Of a stretch of 64,000 nt of DNA, positions 55,421 through 64,000 are shown one piece after another. This DNA is from Hemerocallis citrina (Eukaryota > Streptophyta > Magnoliopsida > Asparagales > Asphodelaceae): contig JACEHZ010000589.1 in assembly GCA_017893485.1 (NCBI GenBank), positions 496,001-560,000 on the forward strand, read 5' to 3'. The position numbers and the translations under genes were made by a program. Numbering within the stretch: the stretch's first letter is position 1; each line of letters opens with the position of its first letter. The notes under the pieces are model-generated. The model saw nothing but the letters and a program-made list of their open reading frames with translations. It ran no database searches and was not told where the DNA came from.

Positions 55421-57337
55421 GTGACGGATTTGCCAATTGGCTTTGAGGTGGAGGGAAGCGAACGGTCTTGGCTCTTCGATGATGTGATGGAGTTTGAGGT
55501 TGAGTTTGAGGGGCGAGGGGATCTCCCAATTCCAACGCTTGTTGTGGTGGTGGTGGGGCTTGGCTTGCGGTAGGTCGTACTTGTTGGCATTGCTTTTCGG
55601 TTGACCGCATTAGTTCATTGAAACTTGGACCATCTCCAACCTCCTCAAGAGAGCTACGGCAATTGCACAGGAGGTCTCGTGCCAATTCTTTGCATGCCTT
55701 ATTGGCGTTGCTCTTCAAGATACCCGCACATTTTCTTGCCATGGCCCATGTGTTGTCAATCTACAATAGTAAACCATATATGACATGATTAAAGATGCAC
55801 AATTAAAATTAATCGAAATAAATGAAATTCAACAAACAATCTTATTTACCATTAGACGGTATGATGATGCTTTTGGTTGATACATGGGTTGTGATGATGA
55901 ATGTGCAGGTGGTGGTTCAACCTGGTGCGCGGGTATTGGTTGTTGGACACTCGCGGGAAGATCAGTTTTTGGCGCGACATACAATCTTGTGATGCGTCTG
56001 TACCATGCCATATAAGCTGTATGCATCGATCCGTCATACGGCTGTACAATACCCTCAACTAACAACTCGTACCTCTGCTCATTCCAAGCTCCAACATAAG
56101 CACGGTGGTGATCGGCCCAATCCATGTTTGGTAAATGACCTTGACCCGTGATGTTGTGTAGCCTACGATCGTACAATGAGTTTGCCGGGACGGGTTGTTG
56201 TGCGTTGAATTGGCGAAGGACACGTCCGGGGTAATAAAACTCCACAACTGAGAAGTTCACAAGTGGAGCTAAGGTCAACCACAACTGATTGTTGGCGGTG
56301 CAAATGGGTGGTAGACGCTGCAGCCTATCGTCTGTGTACAGGGTCCAATTGACGAACTCTTCCCTCAACTGATCGAGTTCGTCCCTGTAGTAGGTGAGGA
56401 CACCACGTGGGTTATCCCTCCATGTATGCTTCCCCGCCCAGTAGGCACCGAGAGGAGCTCTCAGCATAGGATTATCCTGTAGTACTCTCCAACTCTCTGA
56501 TAAAACTGTGACATGGGGTCGGCCGAGGTGTATTCTTTCCCAACACCATATTTGGAAGATGGACATCGGCCCGGTCATTTGTATCGACCCCATAGAACAG
56601 TTACAAAGTGCACGGTAGAGGGAGGCTAGAGCGGCACTTCCCCAACTATATCGGCCGGCCGTCTGCAGGTCAGCTATGAGAGGAAGGTACATTAGGTGGA
56701 CTACGTCACCTGAAGAGTTAGGGAATAGGATCCCTCCAATCAACGACAGTAGATATGCGCGCGTATAGTTCCGGAGTTCGATGTCCGTCGGCGCAGGTGA
56801 CATTCGATGAGTGAACTGATCGCCAAGGAATGAACGTCTAATGGATTCCCCAACTCATATGCCGTGGTCCTCTTCAGGCACATCCAAGCCGAGATAGTCC
56901 TGTACCAATGCAACCTTGTTGAACATCAAATTGCCGGTGACTGCCATCCCATCAATCGGAAGACCCGCAATCACAGCGACATCTTGTAAGGTGACCGTCA
57001 TCTCTCCAACTGGCAAGTGAAACGTATAAGTCTCCAGCCTCCATCGCTCCACAAGTGCGGTAAGTAGAGCGTAGTCACACTTTACTTTCGTCAGCTTCGA
57101 CATCCTGTAGAATCCGCTGCTGACCAAGTAATTTTCAATACCGGGGATCACCGGCATGATGTTGTGAATCCGGAAACTCATCTTCTCTACATCCCCGGTC
57201 CAAACGGCCTGTGATCTGTGGTCTGGTTGCAAATATAGAACCGTAGGATCTAGTGGACCAGGATGTCCCTGTGGTCCAAATGAAGAAGTAGAAGAAGCAC
57301 CGGCACCATGCGAAGAAGATGGTTGTGTAGGATCCAT
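55420..57337 (-). pseudogene. Plant mobile domain (PMD / MAIN-like) gene with a single stop codon
   Basis: It starts at MDPTQPSSSHGAGASS (57337). The PMD signature is VERWRLETYTFHLPVGEMTV, then TLQDVAVIAGLPIDGMAVTG (residues ~105..143). Then come YLLSLIGGILFPNSSGDVVH, then WGSAALASLYRALCN and WERIHLGRP, as in MAIN/MAIL and the long form of PP7. One in-frame TGA (56852..56854) sits where the context HGI*VGE suggests an Arg codon lost by C-to-T change; the frame is otherwise open for ~490 codons. A donor (ATG|GTAAAT at 55849) and acceptor (TATTGTAG, exon from 55760) join to IDNTWAMARKCAGILKSN and a Pro/Gln-rich tail that ends in the fusion. Host PMD proteins act in gene silencing. Inside MULEs the role is unknown. 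Confidence 0.85.
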
Positions 57338-57782
57338 TGGCCTGTCAACAATAACAAACAGTAATCAACAACAATTTTAGTAAAAGAATTTTCAAAATAA
57401 ACAATTCCACCTTTCATTGTTTTCCTAACAAAATGAACAATTCCACCTTTCTCAACAATTCAATATTTTGTAAACCCTACATCACTAACAATACATAATA
57501 TTATTTCCAAAATTACTACTTCAATAACACAAATCTACATTACTTGTACTATACTACCAATGCACACATCTATCATACTATCAAAATCAACTTTACAAAA
57601 TACAAATTAGGGTTTTGGATACTTACAATATTCTCAGATTCGGAATGATTCGGGACTCTTAATGAAAGATTGAAGTGTAGACTCCCAACTTCAAATCGAT
57701 TACACAGCCTCTTAGGTTTTTTTTTTTTTTTGTTTAAGGGTTTAGGGTTTTCGGAGTGAAAGTGGGGAAGGAAACAAACAGC

Positions 57783-58189
57783 AAGAAGAAAAGGGGAAGA
57801 AGAAGGGGTTTTTCGATTATAGGGACTTGTGCAAAAAGATAATAACTGATGCCGTTATTGTGGAAAACGGCATCAGTATGAACGATGCCGTTCTCCCGAA
57901 GAACGGCATCAGTTATTTTCTTTTTTGGATTTCAATCTCGAATCAAGATTGATACAGTAAAGATCTTAACAAAAAATAAGCAATGCCGTTATTGGGAATA
58001 ACGGCATGACAATTTTTTAAAAAAGGTATGCCGTTATTGGGAATAACGGCATGCAAATAGCTGATGCCGTTTTTCCCAATAACGTTTGTTGCTGACGTGT
58101 CACAGACAAGGGCATCTCGCTAAATGTTTTCGAAAGAAGGGTAGGTCGCTAATTATTTTCAAAAAAGAGGGCATTTCGGCAAAATTTTC
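57783..58189. repeat. MULE right TIR
   Basis: Inverse of 54077..54478, with the same set of ATGCCGTT/AACGGCAT palindromes (57848..58085) and a few substitutions. It ends ..GGCAAAATTTTC. Confidence 0.9.
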
Positions 58190-58198
58190 GATTATTGA

Positions 58199-58769
58199 AG
58201 TAATGAAGGTTGGAAAGGATGATGATGATGCTAAGTAGGGGATTCTTGGTCCTGGAAGTCATCACACAAAGAATGATCAATAATCTATGTGAAAAGTTCT
58301 CATTATTTATTTTATTTTTTTAGAATAAGGTCGTAGCCACCCAACTCACACTTTAAGAATATATATTAATTGGCGATATTTTTCGGGTCAAGAGGAATTC
58401 TAAGTTTCGACCTCTTGCTCACCAGCAAAGATACTTATCAGTGGACCACATGACACTTGCAAAAAGTTCTCAAATTAAAAGAGAAAATTAAGAGGGCGGT
58501 GTAGGGTCTACAAACAACAATCGAGAATGGATGGGGTGAGCGTGGAGTTATACAGGACAAAACATCGGGATAATGGGGATGTTAGATGGTTTGTGTATTT
58601 TGGCAGTAGCAGTGGTGGTGGTGGTGGTGGTGTGGAGGTGGTGGCGGTGGCGGTGGCAGTGGTGATGATGATGGTGGTGGTGGTGGAGATAATGGTGGTG
58701 GCAGCGGAGGTTGCGATAGAGGTTTTTTGCCATCTCGGAGGAGTCTGACACCACCGTTTTCACGAAGCT
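58199..58769. other. Intergenic DNA with (GGT)n microsatellite
   Basis: Plain sequence, then an imperfect (GGT)n/(GGTGGC)n run (58613..58700). The Val/Gly-rich plus frame and His-rich minus frame across it are artefacts. It leads into the satellite. Confidence 0.6.
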
Positions 58770-60945
58770 CTTTATTTCACTGTTTTGACCAAGTTTTGTA
58801 AGCTATAGTATAAAGTTTTCGGTCGTTTTAGTGAAATAACGTATATCACTATTTTAGTCAAATTTTGTGGCTATAGTCGACAGTTTTCAACCATTTTTTG
58901 CAAAATTTTGGATTTCATTGTTTTGGCTGTATTTTGTGGCTATAGTCTACAATTTTCGAACATTTTGGCAGAATTTCGTATTTCACTATTTTGGCCAAGT
59001 TTTAAGAGATATAATCCACAGTTTTTGGCCGTATTCCAGAAATTCGTATATCAGTGGTATGGCCATATTGTTTGAGTTGTCTTATAGTTTTCGGTCGTTT
59101 TTGCGAAATTTCATATTTCATTGTTTTAGCCAGATTTTGTGGGCTAATTCACAATTTTCGTCTGTTTTTGCGAAATTCTGTATTTTACTATTTTTGCCAA
59201 GTTTTGTAAGCTAAGGTCCGCAATTGTAGACTGTCCTCGCAAAATTTTATATTTCACTATTTTGGCCAGATTTTTTTCCATATATTTCGGTCATTTTCTA
59301 AAATTTCGTATTTCACTGTTTCTGCCATGTTTTGGTGCACAGTTTTCACAAAATTCCTTATTTCACTATTTTGGCAATATTTTATCGGCTATAATTCATA
59401 GTTTTCGGGTGATTTTGCAAAATTCTGTATTTCACTATTTTGACCTTGTTTTGTGGGCTAATAGTCTACAGTTTTTAGCTGTTTATGAGAAATTCCTATT
59501 TCACTATTTTGGCAACATTTTGTGAAATAGTCCACGCTTTTAGGTTGCTTTTGCTAAATTTCATATTTTTCAATGTTTTGGCTAGCTCTTGAGAGTTATA
59601 CCTCACAATTTTCAGTTTCTTTTAGCAAAATTTCCTATTTTAATGTTAATGCCAAGTTTTGTGGGCCATAGTAACAAATTTTGGCCATTTTTTTGCGATT
59701 GAATTCACTGTTTTGGCCAAATTTTATAAGCTTTGTCCAGATTGTGAGGGTTTGTCCACAGTTTTCGGTCGTTTACAAGAAATTTTGTATTTCAATGTTT
59801 ATGCCAAGTTTTGTGGGCTTATATAGTCCACAATTTTCTGTCATTTTTACGAAATTTTATGGCTAAGTTTTGTAGGCTATAGCCATAGTTTTCGGCCATT
59901 TTTGTGAAATTCTGTATTTCACTATTTTTCCCAGGTTTTGTGGCTTATAATTTACTGTTTTGATCGTTTCCGTGAAATTTTGTCTTTCACTGTTTTGGCC
60001 AAATTTTGTGGGTTATATCCATAGTTTTTTGTCATTTTCGTGAAATTCTGTATTTCGTTGTTTTGGGCACATTTTGCGGCATATGGTCCACAATTTTCAA
60101 CCATGTTCATGAAATTCCGTTTTCACTTCTTTGCCAAGTTTTATGGGAAATAATTCATAGTTCTTCAGCTGTTCTCGTGAAATTCAGAATTTCACTTTTA
60201 CGTCATGTTTTGTGGGCTACAATCCATAATTTTTGGATATTTTTGCAAAAATTTGGATTTTATTGTTTTGGTCATATATTGTGAGCTAGTCCACAATTTT
60301 CGGCGGTCTTCGCGAAATTCTGCATTTTACTACTTTGGCCATATTTTTTGGGTAATGGTCAGCAGTTTTCATAAAATTTCGTATTTCAATGGTTATGCCA
60401 TGTTTTGTGGGCCAGTCCACAGTTTTTGGTCGTTTAACGAAATTCCATATTTCACTGCTTTGACTTAATTTTGTGGTCATATATAGTCCATACTTTTGGC
60501 TGATTTAGCGATATATCGACTTTCACTATTTTGGTCAAATTTTGTGGGTTGGCCAAAATTTTTGACCATTTTTGTTGAAATTCAGTACTTCACTATTTTG
60601 GCCACATTTTGTGAGCTACATAATACAAATTTTCGGTCATTTTTGGAATTTATGTATTTCGGTGTTTTGGCTAAATTTTGTGGGCTATATCCATAGTTTT
60701 CGACCGTTTTTGTGAATTTTTGGATTTCACTGTCGTGACCGCATTTTGTGTGAAATAATTCACAATTTTCGTCCAATTTTGCAAAATTTTGTATTTCACT
60801 ATTTTGGCCAAGTTTTATGGGCTATAATCCACAAATTGTGGCTGTTTTCAGAAAATCATATATTTGACTGTTTGCCCATTTTTGTGAGCTATAGTTCACA
60901 TTTTCGGCCGTCATCGTGAAATTTGTATTTCATTTTTTTACCTGA
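58770..60945. repeat. Degenerate ~69-bp satellite, ~31 copies
   Basis: The unit has the order GTATTTCACTATTTTGGCCA, AGTTTTGTGGGCTATAGTCC, ACAGTTTTCGGCCGTTTTTG, CGAAATTC. It repeats head to tail for about 2.2 kb with ~10..25 percent differences between copies and period changes of a few bases. The CACTATTTTGGCCA and TTTTGTGGGCTA blocks are best kept. Phe-rich open frames in plus orientation come from the repeat. It is not seen elsewhere in the window. Confidence 0.93.
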
Positions 60946-61124
60946 AAAGTTAGGGTAAACCCTACGGCAATATATTAGTAGATTAGCATAATAGTAAGCT
61001 AATTACAAAAACTGATTTTTAGAAGTTTAGAGAATTTGACCAGGAGGGGGTTGGTTCAGTTAATAAGGAAAAAAGACGTGCTCACCTCTAGATTGAAGAG
61101 AGAGGAGAGGGTAGCATGGCCGGC

Positions 61125-61366
61125 CAGGGGCGAAGCTAGAACAATTTTACCGGGAGGGTCAAAGTAAAATTCTATGATTACATGTAAAAATATAGAGATT
61201 TTTTCATAATTTTTAGGGGGGGGGGGGGGACAATAAAACTTAGTTTTCATGGAGGTTAAATTATAATTTTTTGAAGGGTTTATAAAATTTTCAATAGTGT
61301 GAAGGGGTTTTTTGAAAATTTTGGGGGGCCCGGGCACCCCTGGGCCCTCACTAAGCTCCGCCACTG
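61125..61366. mobile_element. hAT-type MITE (242 bp)
   Basis: The ends are CAGGGGCGAAGCTAG and, inverted, CTAAGCTCCGCCACTG. The 8-bp duplication TGGCCGGC / TGGCCAGC (61117..61124, 61367..61374) has one change. The interior has a G-run (61218..61229) and GGGCCCGGGCACCCC. This family is widespread in plant genomes and has no coding capacity. Confidence 0.88.
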
Positions 61367-61502
61367 TGGCCAGCCCTGGCCCAGGGTGGGTTGGGCGACC
61401 GCCCAGGGCAGGGCCCAATTCTGATGAGGGGCACAAAATTTTGTAAGTATAATGAGTTTGTAACACTTTAACTAATTAATATTTGAATTAGAAATATAAA
61501 AG

Positions 61503-61573
61503 GTCTTCTAGCTTAGTTGGATAGAACACTTGTTTAGTAAGTGGGAGGTCTTGAGTTTAACTCTCAACAAGAG
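61503..61573 (+). other. tRNA-like sequence (degenerate)
   Basis: TAGCTTAGTTGGATAGAACA resembles a D arm with A box. CACTT and AAGTG pair as an anticodon-type stem around a 7-nt loop. GGTCTTGAGTTTAACTCTC resembles a T arm, but with a degenerate B box. The acceptor stem does not close well. It is a tRNA pseudogene or SINE head inside the hAT element. Confidence 0.5.
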
Positions 61574-61899
61574 AAATTTTTAAAACTTTTTATATTCCTA
61601 TTTACTAATTAATGGTTATTTATTTTTTACTTTTTTAAATTTTTTATTTTTTACCTTTTAATTCATGTTTGCTAATTAATGGTTTCCGATTTTTAATCTT
61701 AATTTTTTAAATTCCTATTTGCTAATTAATGGTTCAGTAAGTGTTCTTAGTCATATACTACATTCTAATCAAGCTTTAATTAAATTATCAGAAACTTAGT
61801 AAGTAAAAAGTTGCAGACTGAAGATATGCTTCTTGATATTGCAATTAAAAACTTGAAAGTGTTGGTTTACATTTTTTAATAAATATAGAGAAAATGGAT

Positions 61900-62610
61900 T
61901 TACCTTTGCTATGATTGAAGCTAAAAAAATTACATCTGAAATAAAAAATTGAGCCCTTATTTCCTTTAAAACGTAGGGCTTTTAGAAATAGATTTTTTGA
62001 TGAGATTCCTGATACGGATAGAGAACAACAATTGCTGAATAAAATTTTACAACTGATTATTTTCTTGTTTTAGTTTATATGGCTCTTTCTCAATTAAAGA
62101 GTAGATTTGAACAATTGTAAATTTTTGAATCTATATTTGACTTCTTATTTGATGCATCACAGTTAGTTTCATTGGATGATGAAGAAATAAATAAATATTA
62201 TAGACAAATTGAAATTGCTTTGAAACATGGTGAGATGTCTAATATTGATATAAATTATTTACTTTCAGAATTACAAATATTGCAAGAAATGCTACGAAAT
62301 AAAACATACGAAACATATAAACCATGACATTCCATTAAAATTATGGAGTTTGCAACAAAAAAAAATGGATATATTTCCAAATATTTTGGTTGCTTATAAG
62401 ATTTTGTTGACTGTACCTATGACTGTGGTATCTGCAAAAAGAAGCTTTTTAAAATTAAAATTATAAAAATCTTTTTTGTGAATAACTATGATTCAAGATA
62501 GGTTAAATGGATTAGCAATTTTAAGTATTAAAATGAATATATTGAAAAATATTGAGGTTGGACATATAATTGATCATTTGGCTTTTAAAAATGCAAGAAG
62601 AAATCATTTT
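61900..62610 (+). pseudogene. hAT transposase relic (C-terminal dimerisation part)
   Basis: Pieces in shifting plus-strand frames: ENGFTFAMIEAKKI, then RAFRNRFFDEIPDTDREQQL, MALSQLKSRFEQL, FDFLFDASQLVSLDDEEI and KILLTVPMTVVSAKRSFLKL-like wording. Then MIQDRLNGLAILSIKMN (62488 on) and LAFKNARRNHF follow. This is the order of the plant hAT (zinc finger MYM-type/TTF) transposase with its C-terminal dimerisation domain (usually ..TIPVTVASAERSFSKLKLIK..L..RLNGLALLSIE). Many stops and frameshifts; dead. Confidence 0.8.
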
Positions 62611-62874
62611 AGAGGAGATGTAATTGATTTGATTTTGTATTTATTTTTTTTAAATGCAAGAATTGTTGTCACTATGCTTAATAAAAAATATGAAGTATTG
62701 GATGTCATAAAGCAAAACAAGGTAATCTTTATTTTACAGGATATAGATTTTATGTCCCCCACCATTATATCATATTTTATTAATATATATAAAAATACAT
62801 GCATATCGATAAAGGGCACAATTTTATTTTTCGCCCCGGGCCTTAAATACCTAAAGACCGGCCCTCGAGGATAG

Positions 62875-63110
62875 ATGACTATTGTGGTACACCTTAACTT
62901 ACCCTAAAACTGAGGTCATACAAGTCTCCCCCAACTGCATTACCCCATAAGGGGTGGTCATCTCAAGAACTAACTAAAAACCATATAAAAAGAACATATT
63001 ATTACAAGTCTTAAAACAATAATACAACCCAGAGTTTAAAGCAAGTTGTACTAAGAAAGATAAAAGGTATCTCTCTATCTTTAAAAGATCTGACTGCTAT
63101 TACGACTGCC
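62875..63110. other. Short stretch without a gene, probably 3' region of the LINE remnant
   Basis: AT-rich sequence between the hAT right end and the LINE coding relic. Its place after the LINE C terminus (minus sense) suggests LINE 3' untranslated sequence. No poly(A) tract is evident. Confidence 0.35.
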
Positions 63111-63860
63111 TTCAATCTTCCTTCCTTCTCCCTGTGGATGAAAATTCAGCACTGTCAAATAGCATAGGATGAGACTCGGTACCCCCCATCAGCAAATTCA
63201 TGGCATTTGCAATTTCCAACCCCTTAAGTACTTTCCTCTTCTTCTTGCACTCCTCAGTAGCATCTAACCAATGAGAAAACCAAAACTTGCAGTTAGAAAT
63301 GACTTTATCATAGGTACATGATTTTGAATTAAAGACTTTTGCATTTCCTTCCAACCAAATGCTCCAGCAAATAGCAACCGTAAGTAGCAACCAAGTGTTT
63401 TTTATTTCCTTTAAAACGTAGGGCTTTTAGAAATAGATTTTTTTATGAGATTCCTGATACGGATAGAGAACAACAATTGCTCAATAAAATTTTACAAATG
63501 ATTATTTTCTTGTTTTAGTTTATATGGCTCTTTCTCAATTGAAGAGTAGATTTGAGGTGAGTGGTGGAGAAACACCAAGTATTGAAGCAATCATGGATTG
63601 AATTTGGAAGTGAAGTGATGTTGAAGTGATCTATGAAGTGCTTCCAAATGTTGAGTGCAGAAGGACATTCAAAAAAGATATGAAATGAGGATTCCACCTA
63701 ACATGCACTAGCAATGCATGTCAGGTCTCCTTCTCATCCTATGTTCCAGAGAAAAGCTTTAGAATTGAGTCTGTCCCAACTGAGTAGCCATATAAAGAGC
63801 TTGCATTTGAGTGGAGCTAGGTTCCTCTAGGTTGTTTTATAGTAGGGAGACTTCACTCCT
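63111..63860 (-). pseudogene. LINE-type reverse transcriptase C-terminal zinc-binding region (zf-RVT), interrupted
   Basis: Minus-strand frames read LSWDRLNSKAFLWNIG, then CIASACxVESSFHIFFECPS, ALNIWKHFIDHFNITSLP and DCFNTWCFST (63697..63557). After a 154-bp foreign insert come TWLLLTVAICWSIWLEGNAK, then VFNSKSCTYDKVISNCKFWF (63390 down). The H.FF.C...LW and W.IW..RN..VF patterns are the zf-RVT domain at the C terminus of plant non-LTR retrotransposon proteins. It stops at about 63112. The upstream RT core would lie beyond 64000. Stops are present. Confidence 0.75.
63402..63555 (+). repeat. 154-bp copy of hAT transposase sequence inside the LINE relic
   Basis: Nearly identical to 61957..62110 (about four differences), same orientation. 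It starts TTATTTCCTTTAAAACGTAG and ends AGAGTAGATTTGA. It has neither hAT ends nor an obvious target duplication, so it looks like filler DNA from break repair or a partial copy, not a transposition. Confidence 0.9.
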
Positions 63861-64000
63861 TTATTGCTGAAGAAGTAGTATGCAGACTTGACTGAGTAAA
63901 CCCCCTTGTGATTTTGGCTTCTACCATGGTGTATCAGATACATGTATCAGTTATGTGTAGTTGTTTTAGTTGGTCAAGTAAATGTTGCCTTTCATCCTAA
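63861..64000. other. Window edge, probable LINE interior
   Basis: I see no clear frame in the last 140 bases. By position it should belong to the same LINE relic (minus strand). Confidence 0.3.

Larger units (their letters stand above)
54077..58189. mobile_element. Mutator-like element (MULE) with long TIRs carrying a plant-mobile-domain gene
   Basis: The ends are exact inverted repeats starting GAAAATTTTGCCGAAATGCC. A 9-bp target duplication GACTATTGA / GATTATTGA (54068..54076, 58190..58198; one C/T change) is the hallmark of Mutator elements. The TIRs are about 400 bp (54077..54478 and 57783..58189). Inside are a truncated MuDR-type transposase on the plus strand (54752..55420) and a PMD gene on the minus strand (57337..55420), tail to tail. 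The DDE catalytic part and SWIM zinc finger are absent, so it is non-autonomous. PMD genes carried by MULEs are known in plants. Confidence 0.93.
61115..62866 (+). mobile_element. Decayed hAT element with transposase remnant
   Basis: The left end CATGGCC.GCCCTGGCCCAGG and right end ..CTAAAGACCGGCCCTC are roughly inverted and GGCC-rich, as in a common plant hAT family. The flanks GAGGGTAG (61107..61114) and GAGGATAG (62867..62874) make an 8-bp duplication with one change, the hAT size. A nested MITE (61125..61366) sits just inside the left end. The interior is AT-rich with a transposase relic at 61900..62610. Confidence 0.72.

Noticed and set aside
54752..55573. Complete MuDR transposase
   Set aside because: The family sequence ends about residue 223. 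The remaining ~50 codons are antisense to the PMD gene, and no DDE or SWIM motif is present.
58867..60696. Phe-rich frames with a repeating LF.Y FVA.V pattern that look like membrane proteins
   Set aside because: They follow the ~69-bp satellite period, change frame with unit length, and have opposite-strand equivalents.
58770..60945. CRISPR-like array of regularly spaced repeats
   Set aside because: The repeats are contiguous and degenerate, without unique spacers, in a plant nuclear context. The same holds for 2207..4298.
61503..61573. Functional tRNA gene
   Set aside because: The anticodon-type stem pairs, but the B box is degenerate, the acceptor stem is poor, and the loop centre would read a stop codon.

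Overview
This window is nuclear DNA of a flowering plant, most likely a eudicot. The evidence is spliced genes with GT..AG introns, a WEB-family coiled-coil gene, a heavy-metal-associated (HIPP-type) gene fragment, and Ty1/copia (Sirevirus), Ty3/gypsy (Tat-type), Mutator, PIF/Harbinger, hAT and LINE elements. I see only one gene that looks intact and host-derived (50138..53052). The rest is layered transposable elements, satellites and microsatellites.

Layout. 1..257 is the 3' end of a copia element. It abuts a minus-strand HIPP exon fragment (269..469). 1721..43016 is one old Tat-type gypsy element on the minus strand. It is bounded by LTRs and a perfect 5-bp target duplication (AACCC at 1716..1720 and 43017..43021). 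Read on the minus strand it has: 5' LTR, primer site, gag, protease, RT, RNase H, integrase, a tandem-repeat block (19566..19049), a spliced antisense gene on the plus strand with its own TATA box, a second repeat block (4298..2207) and the 3' LTR. It has been split by later insertions: at least five multi-kb solo-LTR-like units starting TGTAACACCC and ending GGGTGTTACA (6419..10897, 11968..18889 containing 13086..16552, 22316..25313, 38184..42884), two short ones (9654..10159, 21298..21778), and a young complete-length Sirevirus (27863..37666) with 1373-bp LTRs. Those insertions carry further ones: a Harbinger-like element with a captured SET-domain exon, and a 673-bp foldback hairpin.

44916..49512 is a run of small inverted-repeat elements. 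Each carries its own repeated palindrome, and one is filled with (ATT)n. 50138..53052 is the WEB gene. 54077..58189 is a Mutator-like element with a 9-bp target duplication. It has a truncated MuDR transposase on the plus strand and a plant-mobile-domain gene, broken by one stop codon, on the minus strand. 58770..60945 is a degenerate ~69-bp satellite. 61115..62866 is a decayed hAT element with a nested hAT MITE. 63111..64000 is a LINE remnant interrupted by a 154-bp copy of hAT transposase sequence.

Most worth a second look: the multi-kb solo-LTR family. Four of its five copies carry a pair of tRNA-like (B-box) modules. All five carry a 33-nt hairpin whose stem changes look compensatory, and a second stem-loop upstream of the LTR end. 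Next are the antisense gene flanked by two related tandem-repeat arrays, and the fact that several unrelated element families here each carry their own multi-copy palindrome. All calls come from reading the sequence by eye. No database search was run.
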